DNA from: an uncultured Eubacteriales bacterium
GTDB lineage: Bacteria; Bacillota; Clostridia; Oscillospirales; Acutalibacteraceae
Reading direction: 5' to 3'
Assembly: GCA_934489735.1 (NCBI GenBank)
Contig: CAKSSR010000031.1
Span: 1 to 19,354 of the forward strand
Length of the DNA: 19,354 nt
A program made the position numbers and the translations under genes. Below, piece by piece: positions 1 through 7,021 of this stretch (its first letter is position 1; each line of letters begins with the position of its first letter). The notes under the pieces were generated by a model, which saw only the letters and a list, made by a program, of their open reading frames with translations, was not told the DNA's origin and did no database searches.

Positions 1-1132
1 TCTTATCTTTATAATATGCCTCTGCCTCTCTTGCTGCTACTTCTTCCGATTCTCCTGCCAATATCATTTCTGAATACTTTTCAGCATAATAATAGCTTTT
101 CCCTGTCTTCATAACCTTTTCCAATGCTTCCGCCCTTATTCTTGCTTCTCGGTCAGGCATGCCTTCTTCTAATATTGATTCTGCATATTTTATCGCATAA
201 CCATAATTCCTTCCATCTTTTATTTCTCTCGACACAATTTCTGCATAATCATGTTTTCTGCCTTCTATTAATATTTTTTCAAACAATTCTGCCCTTTTCC
301 TGGCTATATCCTCAGGGCAGTCTTTTATTATTAAATTCCCATATTTACTTATATAATTACATCCTCTTCCTGACATTTCTTCATTATCTACTAATTCCGC
401 TACTTTTCTCGCTTTATAATCTGGAACATAATTTGATATCAAAGTCGCATAAACTGATGCATGACGATATCCTTTTCCTTCTTTCATCTCTTTGTCTACT
501 ATTTCTGCGATAGTTCTTGCAACTTCTTCCCCTGTTTCAGGTTCATCATCCAGCTCTATATATTTCTTCACATAAAAATAACTTCTACCAGACTCAATCT
601 CATCTTTAGCAATGCTTAAGGCTCTCTGCATAAATATATCATCTTTATTAAATAAATTTGAAGTTCTTATTTCTTTTTCTAATTTTTCTAACCTCATCGC
701 TTTCAAATCATGCGAGGCCATAATATTAGCATAATAATCTGCTTTTTTAGCATTTCCACTTAAATTAAATTCTTTTTCAAACGCTTCTGCCTGAAGCATA
801 GATCTTTCTGCATCTAACTTGCGCATAACTCTTAAAAATAAATAATATTCTTCATAAATCAAGCTTTTATTCTGATGATCTAATTCTCTATCAATTTTTT
901 CTGCTTGTTCTCTTGCATCTGCTTCTTCTAACTTGCCTTTTTTTACTAGATTATTATAAATCCTTAAATATCTTTCACTTTTTCTTTCTTCTTCTCTACT
1001 CACTTTTAAAGTTTGCACTTGTTCGCTTACATTTTGCTGGCATTTATCACTTTTTTCTTCCATTGCCATAGATGATACTCCCAATACCGTCCCCAGACAC
1101 AATACGCATGTAGATATTTTCAATAAATTCAT
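1..1132 (-). CDS. Exported helical-repeat protein, copy 1 (C-terminus cut by window edge)
   Basis: The frame is open from an ATG at 1130-1132 to the window edge (377 codons, no stop), so the gene is partial. By comparison with the next gene only about nine C-terminal residues are missing. The N-terminus is a Sec-type signal peptide (K5, then a hydrophobic stretch to about residue 20, small residues near 20-23). The rest is highly charged and helical. From about residue 210 it consists of 36-residue units with the pattern AE-hyd-x-D-KE-x3-GK-x-Y-x-YA-x2-YA-x-L-I, then a Pro/Glu turn and AR. It has fewer units than its neighbour, and residues about 294-300 look like a fused half-unit. The ribosome binding site GGAGG lies 8 nt before ATG. 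The function is unknown; the repeats resemble TPR/Sel1-type helical hairpins in size, which suggests an extracytoplasmic scaffold or binding role (inference only). Confidence 0.85.
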   Translation of the reverse strand, partial: MNLLKISTCVLCLGTVLGVSSMAMEEKSDKCQQNVSEQVQTLKVSREEERKSERYLRIYNNLVKKGKLEEADAREQAEKIDRELDHQNKSLIYEEYYLFLRVMRKLDAERSMLQAEAFEKEFNLSGNAKKADYYANIMASHDLKAMRLEKLEKEIRTSNLFNKDDIFMQRALSIAKDEIESGRSYFYVKKYIELDDEPETGEEVARTIAEIVDKEMKEGKGYRHASVYATLISNYVPDYKARKVAELVDNEEMSGRGCNYISKYGNLIIKDCPEDIARKRAELFEKILIEGRKHDYAEIVSREIKDGRNYGYAIKYAESILEEGMPDREARIRAEALEKVMKTGKSYYYAEKYSEMILAGESEEVAAREAEAYYKDK

Positions 1133-1180
1133 TCTTTCTTCCTCCATCTTTAATTAAATATTAGTACACTTTATTTTATC

Positions 1181-1209
1181 ATATTATTCCTCTAATTACT
1201 TAAACTTAA
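1181..1209 (-). promoter_or_regulatory. Candidate sigma-A promoter for helical-repeat copy 1
   Basis: On the minus strand TTAAGT (1204-1209) is followed after 17 nt by TAATAT (1181-1186), about 50 nt upstream of the ATG at 1132. Both hexamers are imperfect in an AT-rich spacer, so this is a moderate prediction. Confidence 0.4.
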
Positions 1210-1226
1210 CAAAATCTTAACAATTC

Positions 1227-1257
1227 AAAAAAAGAGTCAGCCAATCCTGACCAACTC
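1227..1257 (-). terminator. Rho-independent terminator after helical-repeat copy 2
   Basis: Read on the minus strand, a 10-bp stem (1248-1257 with 1234-1243, including three G-U pairs), a GGAT loop and a run of seven T follow the stop codon at 1278 by about 20 nt. It shares the arm ATTGGCTGACT with the terminator of the next paralogue at 2921-2952. Confidence 0.85.
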
Positions 1258-1277
1258 TTATCCTCAATTTTAATTGC

Positions 1278-2819
1278 CTAATCAAAGCAATAGCCTCTAT
1301 CTTTCTTATCTTTATAATATGCCTCTGCCTCTCTTGCTGCTACTTCTTCCGATTCTCCTGCCAATATCATTTCTGAATACCTTTCAGCATAATAATAGCT
1401 TTTGCCTGTCTTCATAACCTTTTCCAATAATTCCGCTTTTATTCTTGCTTCCCGCTCATTCAAACCTTCTTCCAATATCGATCTTGCATATTTTATTGCA
1501 TAGTTATAGCCTTTTCCATTTTCCACTTCTTTCGATACTATTTTTGCCTCTTGCCTTGCATAACTCTCCTCTTCATGATCAATTACAATTAATTTAGCAT
1601 ATTGCATAGAATAGCAATAATCTTTACCAGACTTCATTTCTTTAATCGATATGTCTGCCCACTTTCTTGCTATTTCTTCGCTTTCATTCCATTCAATCAT
1701 CACATTGGCACAAATTTTTGCATAGTCAAACCCTTTGCCTTCCATAAATATTCTTTCAAATATTTCTGCTTTTCTTCTTGCTATTCGCTCAGGATGACCA
1801 TCTATTATCATTGCGTCTGAATAAACCGTTGCATATCTAACACTTTTCCCTCTTTTTACTTCACAATCTGTTATCTTTGCTACTTCTCTTGCCTTATCCT
1901 CTGGGACCTTTTCTTCCATTAATTCTACAACTCTTGATGCATATAAGTAATTTGATTCAAATATTCCTGCCTCTTTGTCAACCAGTTCTGCAGTTTTTCT
2001 TGCCTCGTCTTCTGGCATGCCTTCCATTATTAAATCTGCATATTTCCTTGCATAATTATATCCTTTTCCTGCTTTTACTTCATTATCTACTACTTCCGCT
2101 ATTTTTCTCGCTTGGCTCTCTGGAATACAATTTGATATCAATGTCGCATAAACCGATGCATAATGATATCCTTTTCCTACTTTCATCTCTTTGTCCACTA
2201 TTTCTGCCATACGTCTTGCAATGTCTTCTCCTATTTTATTTCTGTCCAGCTCTACATACCTTTTCACATAGAAATAGCTTCTACCAAGTTCAATCTCATC
2301 TTTAGCAATATTTAAGGCTCTTTTAACAAGCTTATCATTTTCATTAAATAATTTTGAAGCTGCTATCTCTTTTTCTAATTTTTCTAGTCTCATGGCTTCT
2401 AAATCATGCGAGGCCATAATATTAGCATAATAATCTGCTTTTTTAGCATTCCTATTTAAATTAAATTCTTTCTCAAACACTTCTGCTTGAAGCATAGCTC
2501 TTTCCACATCTAGTTTGCGCATCACTCTTAGCGATAAATAATATCCTTCATATGTCAAACTTCTATTTCTATCTAGTTCTTTATCAATTATTTCTGCCTG
2601 TTTCCTTGCGTCTGCTTCTTCCAACCTGACCTTTTTTACTAGACTATTATAAATTCTCAAATATCTTTTGCTTTTCTCCTTACTCACCTCTAAATTTTGC
2701 ACTTGTTTGCTTACATTTTGCTGACATTTCTCACCATTTCGTTCCATTCCCATTACCGATAGCCCACATGATGTACTTAAACATAAAATACATGCAGATA
2801 TTTTTACTAAACTTTTCAT
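1278..2819 (-). CDS. Exported helical-repeat protein, copy 2 (513 aa)
   Basis: This is the full-length paralogue of the neighbour at 1-1132. A GTG at 2835-2837 is in frame but lies inside the ribosome binding site GTGGAGG, and alignment with copy 1 (MKSLVKIS against MNLLKIS) favours ATG at 2817-2819. A signal peptide (residues 1 to about 24) precedes a Lys/Glu-rich mature protein. Two degenerate units occupy about residues 50-135, and eight consecutive units of about 36 residues occupy about 206-500. Each unit has one helix reading AE-x2-D-KE-x3-GK and a second with regular Tyr-Ala pairs (YA-x2-YA-x-L-I), ending in x-P-E-x2-AR. I see no LPXTG, choline-binding or catalytic motif, so it is probably secreted or loosely wall-bound. 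The repeat family is not one I can name. It is flanked by its own promoter candidate and terminator, so it is probably monocistronic. Confidence 0.88.
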   Translation of the reverse strand: MKSLVKISACILCLSTSCGLSVMGMERNGEKCQQNVSKQVQNLEVSKEKSKRYLRIYNSLVKKVRLEEADARKQAEIIDKELDRNRSLTYEGYYLSLRVMRKLDVERAMLQAEVFEKEFNLNRNAKKADYYANIMASHDLEAMRLEKLEKEIAASKLFNENDKLVKRALNIAKDEIELGRSYFYVKRYVELDRNKIGEDIARRMAEIVDKEMKVGKGYHYASVYATLISNCIPESQARKIAEVVDNEVKAGKGYNYARKYADLIMEGMPEDEARKTAELVDKEAGIFESNYLYASRVVELMEEKVPEDKAREVAKITDCEVKRGKSVRYATVYSDAMIIDGHPERIARRKAEIFERIFMEGKGFDYAKICANVMIEWNESEEIARKWADISIKEMKSGKDYCYSMQYAKLIVIDHEEESYARQEAKIVSKEVENGKGYNYAIKYARSILEEGLNEREARIKAELLEKVMKTGKSYYYAERYSEMILAGESEEVAAREAEAYYKDKKDRGYCFD

Positions 2820-2862
2820 TTTGACTACTGCCTCCACTTATATCTTTAAAATAACATTTGCT

Positions 2863-2890
2863 ATTCTACCATATTTCTTATCTAATTTCA
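2863..2890 (-). promoter_or_regulatory. Candidate promoter for helical-repeat copy 2
   Basis: On the minus strand TGAAAT (2885-2890), a 16-nt spacer and an extended -10 TGGTAGAAT (hexamer TAGAAT at 2863-2868) lie about 45 nt before the chosen ATG. The extended TG motif helps; the -35 is weak. Confidence 0.45.
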
Positions 2891-2920
2891 TGCAATTTAT
2901 AAAAATTCGGTTGTTTTAAT

Positions 2921-2952
2921 AAAAAAAAGTCAGCCAATCTTGGCCGACTCTT
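2921..2952 (-). terminator. Rho-independent terminator after helical-repeat protein 3
   Basis: On the minus strand an 8-10 bp stem (2940-2949 with 2928-2937, one G-U pair) and a tight loop are followed by eight T. It lies directly after the stop codon at 2961 and is nearly the same sequence as the terminator at 1227-1257. Confidence 0.9.
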
Positions 2953-2960
2953 ACATTTTA

Positions 2961-4037
2961 TCAATACTTTTTTGCTTCTGCTCTTGCTTTTTCTTCCGTT
3001 TCCCCTTTAAATATCAACTCTGCATATCTTATTGCATATTCATATGTCTTTCCTGACTTCCCTTCGAAATCCGCTATTTCTGCTATGTATAATGCCTCTT
3101 GTGGTCGCAAGCCACATTTTACCGCTTCTGCATATGCAGGTGCAAAAAAGCTTCCTCTAACTTGTTCTTTTCTTGCTATTGTCCTCGCATTTCTCCTTGC
3201 CTCATCCTCAGGATCGCCTTTTGATATCAACTTTGCATATTCTACTGAATAAGAATATTCTTTGCCTTGTGACATTTCACTGTCTACTATTTCTGCTTGC
3301 TTTCTTGCAATATGTTCCCCAAGTCCTTCTCCCAGTAATGCGTTTACATATCTCAATGCATAGTTTATATCTCTTCCAACACCCACTTCTTCGTCTAATA
3401 GGTTCGTCATTGTTTCATCCATATTGCTAAGCCCGGCAAAGACCGTATTGATGTTTCTCATAATATTTTTAGAATATTTACTTAAACTCAGCAAATAGCT
3501 AAATGGACCCTTTTTTTCTTTAATTATGGTTGCCAGTTCATGAGCTTCTTTCGAAAATCCTATATCATACATCTCACCAACTGTCTTAAAAACATCCTCA
3601 ATTTGTACAACATGCTTAATATTATTAGTCGTTATTATGTTGGCATAGTAGTCCGAATAAGCAAAATTCTTAGTAGTTTCAAATTTCTTTTCAAATATTT
3701 CTGATTGATACCTGGCTCTTGTTACTCGCATCTTACGGATGGCAGTCAACATTGAATAGTACTGTGCGTAGACTAAACTCTTGCCTTCTTTTATTTCCTT
3801 TTTAAATATCATCGCTTGACTTCTGGCATCAGAATTGCTTAAGTTACCTTTCCTTAGCAAATAACTGTAAAATTCATTATACATTTTTTCTAATTTTTCT
3901 GTGCTAATCCCTGCCTCACTGCTCGACTGAGGCAACATTCTACTAAACCACGACCCCGCTTGCGATTGGAATCCAATCATTGAGCCTCCAATGCAAAATA
4001 TACTTAATGATATTCCTATTAACTTATTCATATTCAT
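2961..4037 (-). CDS. Exported helical-repeat protein, divergent copy 3 (358 aa)
   Basis: This is a shorter, more divergent member of the family found at 1-1132 and 1278-2819. ATG at 4035-4037 is preferred over the ATG two codons later because AGGAGG lies 7 nt upstream of it. The N-terminus is a signal peptide with a hydrophobic core at residues 6-22 and a likely signal peptidase site near Q25-A27. N-terminal units at about 50-140 match copies 1 and 2 (for example the YYANI segment near 130). A central stretch, about 145-215, does not follow the repeat pattern. Units return from about 216 to 358, with motifs such as AEIVDSEMSQGKEYSYSVEY. It has its own strong promoter candidate, an unusually long leader of about 220 nt and a terminator. 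Function unknown; the shared architecture and tandem order indicate duplication followed by divergence. Confidence 0.85.
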   Translation of the reverse strand: MNMNKLIGISLSIFCIGGSMIGFQSQAGSWFSRMLPQSSSEAGISTEKLEKMYNEFYSYLLRKGNLSNSDARSQAMIFKKEIKEGKSLVYAQYYSMLTAIRKMRVTRARYQSEIFEKKFETTKNFAYSDYYANIITTNNIKHVVQIEDVFKTVGEMYDIGFSKEAHELATIIKEKKGPFSYLLSLSKYSKNIMRNINTVFAGLSNMDETMTNLLDEEVGVGRDINYALRYVNALLGEGLGEHIARKQAEIVDSEMSQGKEYSYSVEYAKLISKGDPEDEARRNARTIARKEQVRGSFFAPAYAEAVKCGLRPQEALYIAEIADFEGKSGKTYEYAIRYAELIFKGETEEKARAEAKKY

Positions 4038-4071
4038 TTCTTTTCCTCCTTAATTTTACCTTTCTGTCATA

Positions 4072-4185
4072 TCAATATTCAAATTGTTTTGCAAACTCTA
4101 TTCTCTTTTCAAAATCAATTCCACTTAATTTTTTATTCTTTCCTAAACAAGTCTTATCATTTTTCAAAATTTCTAAACAAATCAT
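4072..4185 (-). CDS. Possible 37-residue leader peptide upstream of copy 3
   Basis: A short reading frame lies in the long leader of the gene at 2961-4037. It starts at ATG (4183-4185), has AAGGA 7 nt upstream and ends at TGA (4072-4074), 34 nt before the next start. The product starts MICLEILKND, is Lys-rich, and has two Cys and no hydrophobic segment. I recognise no family. It could be a regulatory upstream ORF or a chance frame. The good ribosome binding site and its position between promoter and gene are the only support. Confidence 0.35.
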   Translation of the reverse strand: MICLEILKNDKTCLGKNKKLSGIDFEKRIEFAKQFEY

Positions 4186-4263
4186 AACTAAATCCTTACC
4201 GATCCTTATTTTTTGCTTCTTTTTCTCGATATTTTCTACCGATTATCAGTTCCCTACGTAGTT

Positions 4264-4292
4264 ATGTTATCATACATGCTTTACAGTGTCAA
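4264..4292 (-). promoter_or_regulatory. Promoter for helical-repeat protein 3
   Basis: On the minus strand a perfect -35 TTGACA (4287-4292) is followed after 17 nt by the extended -10 TGATAACAT (hexamer TAACAT at 4264-4269). Transcription would start near 4257, leaving a leader of about 220 nt that contains the small frame at 4072-4185. Apart from that frame I see nothing else clear in the leader. Confidence 0.6.
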
Positions 4293-4299
4293 TATTTTG

Positions 4300-4329
4300 T
4301 AAAAAAACGCCCTTCATTTAGAAGAGCGT
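4300..4329 (-). terminator. Rho-independent terminator after the small cysteine-rich gene
   Basis: On the minus strand a 9-bp stem (4321-4329 with 4307-4315, one G-U pair), an ATTTA-type loop and seven T follow the stop codon at 4335 within a few nucleotides. Confidence 0.9.
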
Positions 4330-4334
4330 CCAAG

Positions 4335-4649
4335 TCAATTAAAGTGTGGTTTCGTTTCGTCGCAGTCGCAATCTATTCTTGCTTCTCCCACTTCTGTCTT
4401 TGCTCCAAATACCACTGGAACATCCACAGCTATTTTCTGAGTAATTGTAAACTTACAAGTAGCTTTTTTCTTCCCTTCGCAATCACAACCACGATTGACC
4501 ATTGGTTTTCCTATACATTTTGTCTTAACTTTTCCCACATCTGCAAACGGTTTTACTTCAACTGGCAAACAGATTGCAACATCTTGTCTTCCTATTGCAG
4601 GACAAACATCCATCGGATGAGTCATTCCCTTTTCAAAATCATCTAACAT
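4335..4649 (-). CDS. Small conserved-looking cysteine-rich protein (104 aa)
   Basis: A 104-residue protein with eight Cys (16, 27, 45, 55, 57, 65, 94, 96), no signal peptide and no transmembrane segment. It starts at ATG with a GGGGG ribosome binding site 7-8 nt upstream. Features in order: CPAIGRQDV (16-24), VEVKPFADVG (30-39), KTKCIGKPMV (42-51), a CDC pair, CKFTITQKI (65-73), VDVPVVFGAK (75-84) and a terminal CDCD. From memory, small proteins of this pattern (CPAIGRQDV, then a KPFA segment, then a Q-K-I and VPV-FGA segment) recur in spore-forming clostridia and look like a compact beta-rich domain. I cannot name a Pfam family, and a spore or metal role is only a guess. It follows the AAA+ ATPase gene by 125 nt, may have its own promoter, and has its own terminator. 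Confidence 0.75.
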   Translation of the reverse strand: MLDDFEKGMTHPMDVCPAIGRQDVAICLPVEVKPFADVGKVKTKCIGKPMVNRGCDCEGKKKATCKFTITQKIAVDVPVVFGAKTEVGEARIDCDCDETKPHFN

Positions 4650-4673
4650 AATATAACCCCCATTAAATAGTCA

Positions 4674-4694
4674 CCATGTAGTTGTTTTACATGG
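4674..4694. promoter_or_regulatory. Perfect 7-bp inverted repeat in the leader of the cysteine-rich gene
   Basis: CCATGTA (4674-4680), 7 nt, TACATGG (4688-4694). It sits between a minus-strand TATAAT (4699-4704) and the ribosome binding site of the gene starting at 4649, so if that -10 is used the repeat spans roughly the start point to +20. This is where a repressor operator or a leader hairpin would be expected. The matching -35 is poor, so the promoter itself is uncertain. Confidence 0.45.
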
Positions 4695-4774
4695 CTATAT
4701 TATATAATAAGACAAAGTCTGAAAAATGTTACTAACTCATAAGCACGACGGATGTACATTAATTACGTTTTCGT

Positions 4775-6994
4775 TTAAATTTTATTAATTTCATCATACA
4801 GATATCCAAATTTACCTAACATTGACTTAGTTAAGCTTACATTATCTTTTTCTAATTCTCTTTTTATAGCTCTGAGTATATCTATCAAATTAATCTTATT
4901 CCCTCTGTCTGCTGCCAGATAAGCCGCAGCCATCATTACATTCTTAATAATAGCACCAGTGAAGTCAAATAGTTCTGCTATTGTTAAGAAATCTATATTT
5001 TTAGATACAGGTGCATCATCAGGAAGTACAGACTTCCAAATCTCATATCTCAAATTCTTGTCAGGTTCTCTAAATCTGACATGATATTTAAATCTTCTTA
5101 TAAATGCCGGGTCTATTGCCGCATAGTTATTCGTAGCTATTATTGCTATGCCCTTATATTCTTCAATACATTGCAATAGTAATGACGATTCTATGTTAGC
5201 AAATCTTTCATTTGCCCCATTTACTTCTAGTCTTTTATTAAAAATAGCATCAGCCTCATCAAAAAATAGAATACTATTGCTTTTCTTAGCCTGATCAAAT
5301 ATTTGTTTTATATTCTTTTCCGTCTCACCTATGTACTTATCTATCACTTGAGACAAGTCTATTCTATACATTTCCATATTGAGTTCATTAGCAATTACTT
5401 GAGCTGCCATCGTCTTACCTGTTCCAGGAGGTCCTGAAAAGATAACTGTCAATCCAGATCCATAAGGAACTATTTGAGAGAAGTTCCATTTATTCAATAC
5501 AATGTGCTTATACTTAACACAGTTGCATATATCTCTTAATATTGACTTCTCTCCCTCATGCAATTTCAAGTCATTCCAATTAAAATTCCAATTAGTCTTA
5601 GTCGCCTTATCAGAAAGCTTATGTTCTAGTTGTAAATAGCAAGCCTTATATATATTTTTTTCAGATATTGCTTTATTTTTGCCGCCCGACATAAGCGATG
5701 CTTGCCTTAATGCTTTTATAATCTGGCCTGGCGTCACTACAAATGTATTAGCTAGCTTTTCTATGCTTAAATTTTCTTCCAACTTATAGCTGTTGCTATA
5801 CAATTTCCATACTTCTATCAACTGAAGCTCAGTCAAATCCTTCAATTCCATTAAAAATATTTCTTCTTTGCTATATTTAAAGTTTTCTCCCTCAGTCAAC
5901 AGAAATATTCTTGGAATATACTTATGTACTCGCCCTTTTAGTAAAGTTATTAATTTATCAATTTCGCCCTTTTCCAGTTCCTCAATTCCAGTTATTCCAA
6001 ATGACATTGATTTAATAGCGCATTCTCTTAAAGAATATTTAATTGGTATTATAGCTTTATCTATACTTTTATTATCCTCTGTCAAATATTCCTTTATATC
6101 GAAGAACAGCACGTTAGATTTTATCTTATTACAGAAGTGACTTATCAAATGTCTCTTACCTATTCCTTCCGGCCCTTGTAATATTACCAATGGATACTTG
6201 TCATATTGCATAAACCCATTTAAAATTTCCAACTCTTCGTCTCTAAACATCAATGGATTTAAATTCCCCGATTTAGAAATCAATAGCACATTGTCACATG
6301 AGTAATTATTTTGCCCTGTTATTATATCAACTATCCTTTCATCGCAAACCAAAGGCTGTTCAAAGAAGTCCTCGTTCGTATTGATTGTTGGGAATAATAT
6401 GCATATATCTCTAATTCCTCTATAAATATCATCATAATTTCTAAAGATATTTCCCGAATTATTAAAGAAGAACACCTTCGTGCACATATCTATCGTCGGA
6501 TAAGTAACATTTTCCTTACCTGATATCAACTTGAAGACTTTAAAGAACTCTTTATCAAAGAAATGTAGCAATGCCACTGTGAGAAACCACAGCTCGAGTC
6601 CTCCCAAATTAAACTTCATTTCTATATTATGAAGGATACAATCTGTCGTGCACTCAAAGTTTTCTTTACTATAGGTAACATTTTCTTCAACTTTTATATC
6701 ACTATCGTGAAGTTTGAAGAGATCTGACCCATGGATTCTTGATATAATGAAATTATAAATATTATCTGACTTCACACTTCCATCAGAAAACCCACTTGCC
6801 TCTATTTTGTTCTTTAAAGATCTTACTACGTCTGTGTAGTTAGACTTAGCTTTTTCATCAGCTAGGTCATCAATATATAAATCTTTGTTAGCTAGTACAT
6901 ATTCGTAGAACTTAAATGTTGCCCAGCAAAAAAGGTCCTCTAAATATTCCATATTATTTTTATACGGACTGGCAGTTATAAGTCCATTCATCAT
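4775..6994 (-). CDS. Two-module AAA+ ATPase downstream of rpoD
   Basis: About 739 aa. A GTG at 7001-7003 is in frame but forms part of the ribosome binding site AGAGGTG; ATG at 6992-6994, 6 nt after that site, is the likely start. Numbered from the GTG: residues 1-250 are an unrecognised helical N-terminal domain. A degenerate first nucleotide-binding module has GPEGIGKRH (277-285) with no clear Walker B. A complete AAA+ module follows: Walker A GPPGTGKT (524-531), Walker B LFFDEAD (579-585), sensor-1 ATNN (623-626) and an RRF arginine finger (636-638). The C-terminal module resembles the FtsH/CDC48-type ATPases found as accessory ATPases of contractile injection systems and in other clostridial loci. 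No tail or sheath genes are visible here, so a remodelling-chaperone role is the safe call. It starts 27 nt after the rpoD stop, so the two are probably co-transcribed. Confidence 0.88.
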   Translation of the reverse strand: MMNGLITASPYKNNMEYLEDLFCWATFKFYEYVLANKDLYIDDLADEKAKSNYTDVVRSLKNKIEASGFSDGSVKSDNIYNFIISRIHGSDLFKLHDSDIKVEENVTYSKENFECTTDCILHNIEMKFNLGGLELWFLTVALLHFFDKEFFKVFKLISGKENVTYPTIDMCTKVFFFNNSGNIFRNYDDIYRGIRDICILFPTINTNEDFFEQPLVCDERIVDIITGQNNYSCDNVLLISKSGNLNPLMFRDEELEILNGFMQYDKYPLVILQGPEGIGKRHLISHFCNKIKSNVLFFDIKEYLTEDNKSIDKAIIPIKYSLRECAIKSMSFGITGIEELEKGEIDKLITLLKGRVHKYIPRIFLLTEGENFKYSKEEIFLMELKDLTELQLIEVWKLYSNSYKLEENLSIEKLANTFVVTPGQIIKALRQASLMSGGKNKAISEKNIYKACYLQLEHKLSDKATKTNWNFNWNDLKLHEGEKSILRDICNCVKYKHIVLNKWNFSQIVPYGSGLTVIFSGPPGTGKTMAAQVIANELNMEMYRIDLSQVIDKYIGETEKNIKQIFDQAKKSNSILFFDEADAIFNKRLEVNGANERFANIESSLLLQCIEEYKGIAIIATNNYAAIDPAFIRRFKYHVRFREPDKNLRYEIWKSVLPDDAPVSKNIDFLTIAELFDFTGAIIKNVMMAAAYLAADRGNKINLIDILRAIKRELEKDNVSLTKSMLGKFGYLYDEINKI

Positions 6995-7021
6995 AAAAAG
7001 CACCTCTAATCTATTAATTTA

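Noticed and set aside
124..2305. Leu/Phe-rich plus-strand reading frames (124-513, 1602-1820, 1877-2305)
   Set aside because: They are antisense to the Lys/Glu-rich repeat genes; the Leu/Ser/Phe-rich composition is what the complement of such coding gives, and no ribosome binding site supports them.
1..2819. Regularly spaced similar segments resembling a CRISPR or DNA repeat array
   Set aside because: The periodicity (about 108 bp) is the 36-codon protein repeat; the nucleotide units are diverged, and there are no constant repeats with unique spacers.
4775..6994. ATPase as proof of a contractile injection system locus
   Set aside because: No sheath, tube, baseplate or spike gene occurs anywhere in the window; only family-level similarity of the C-terminal module supports it.
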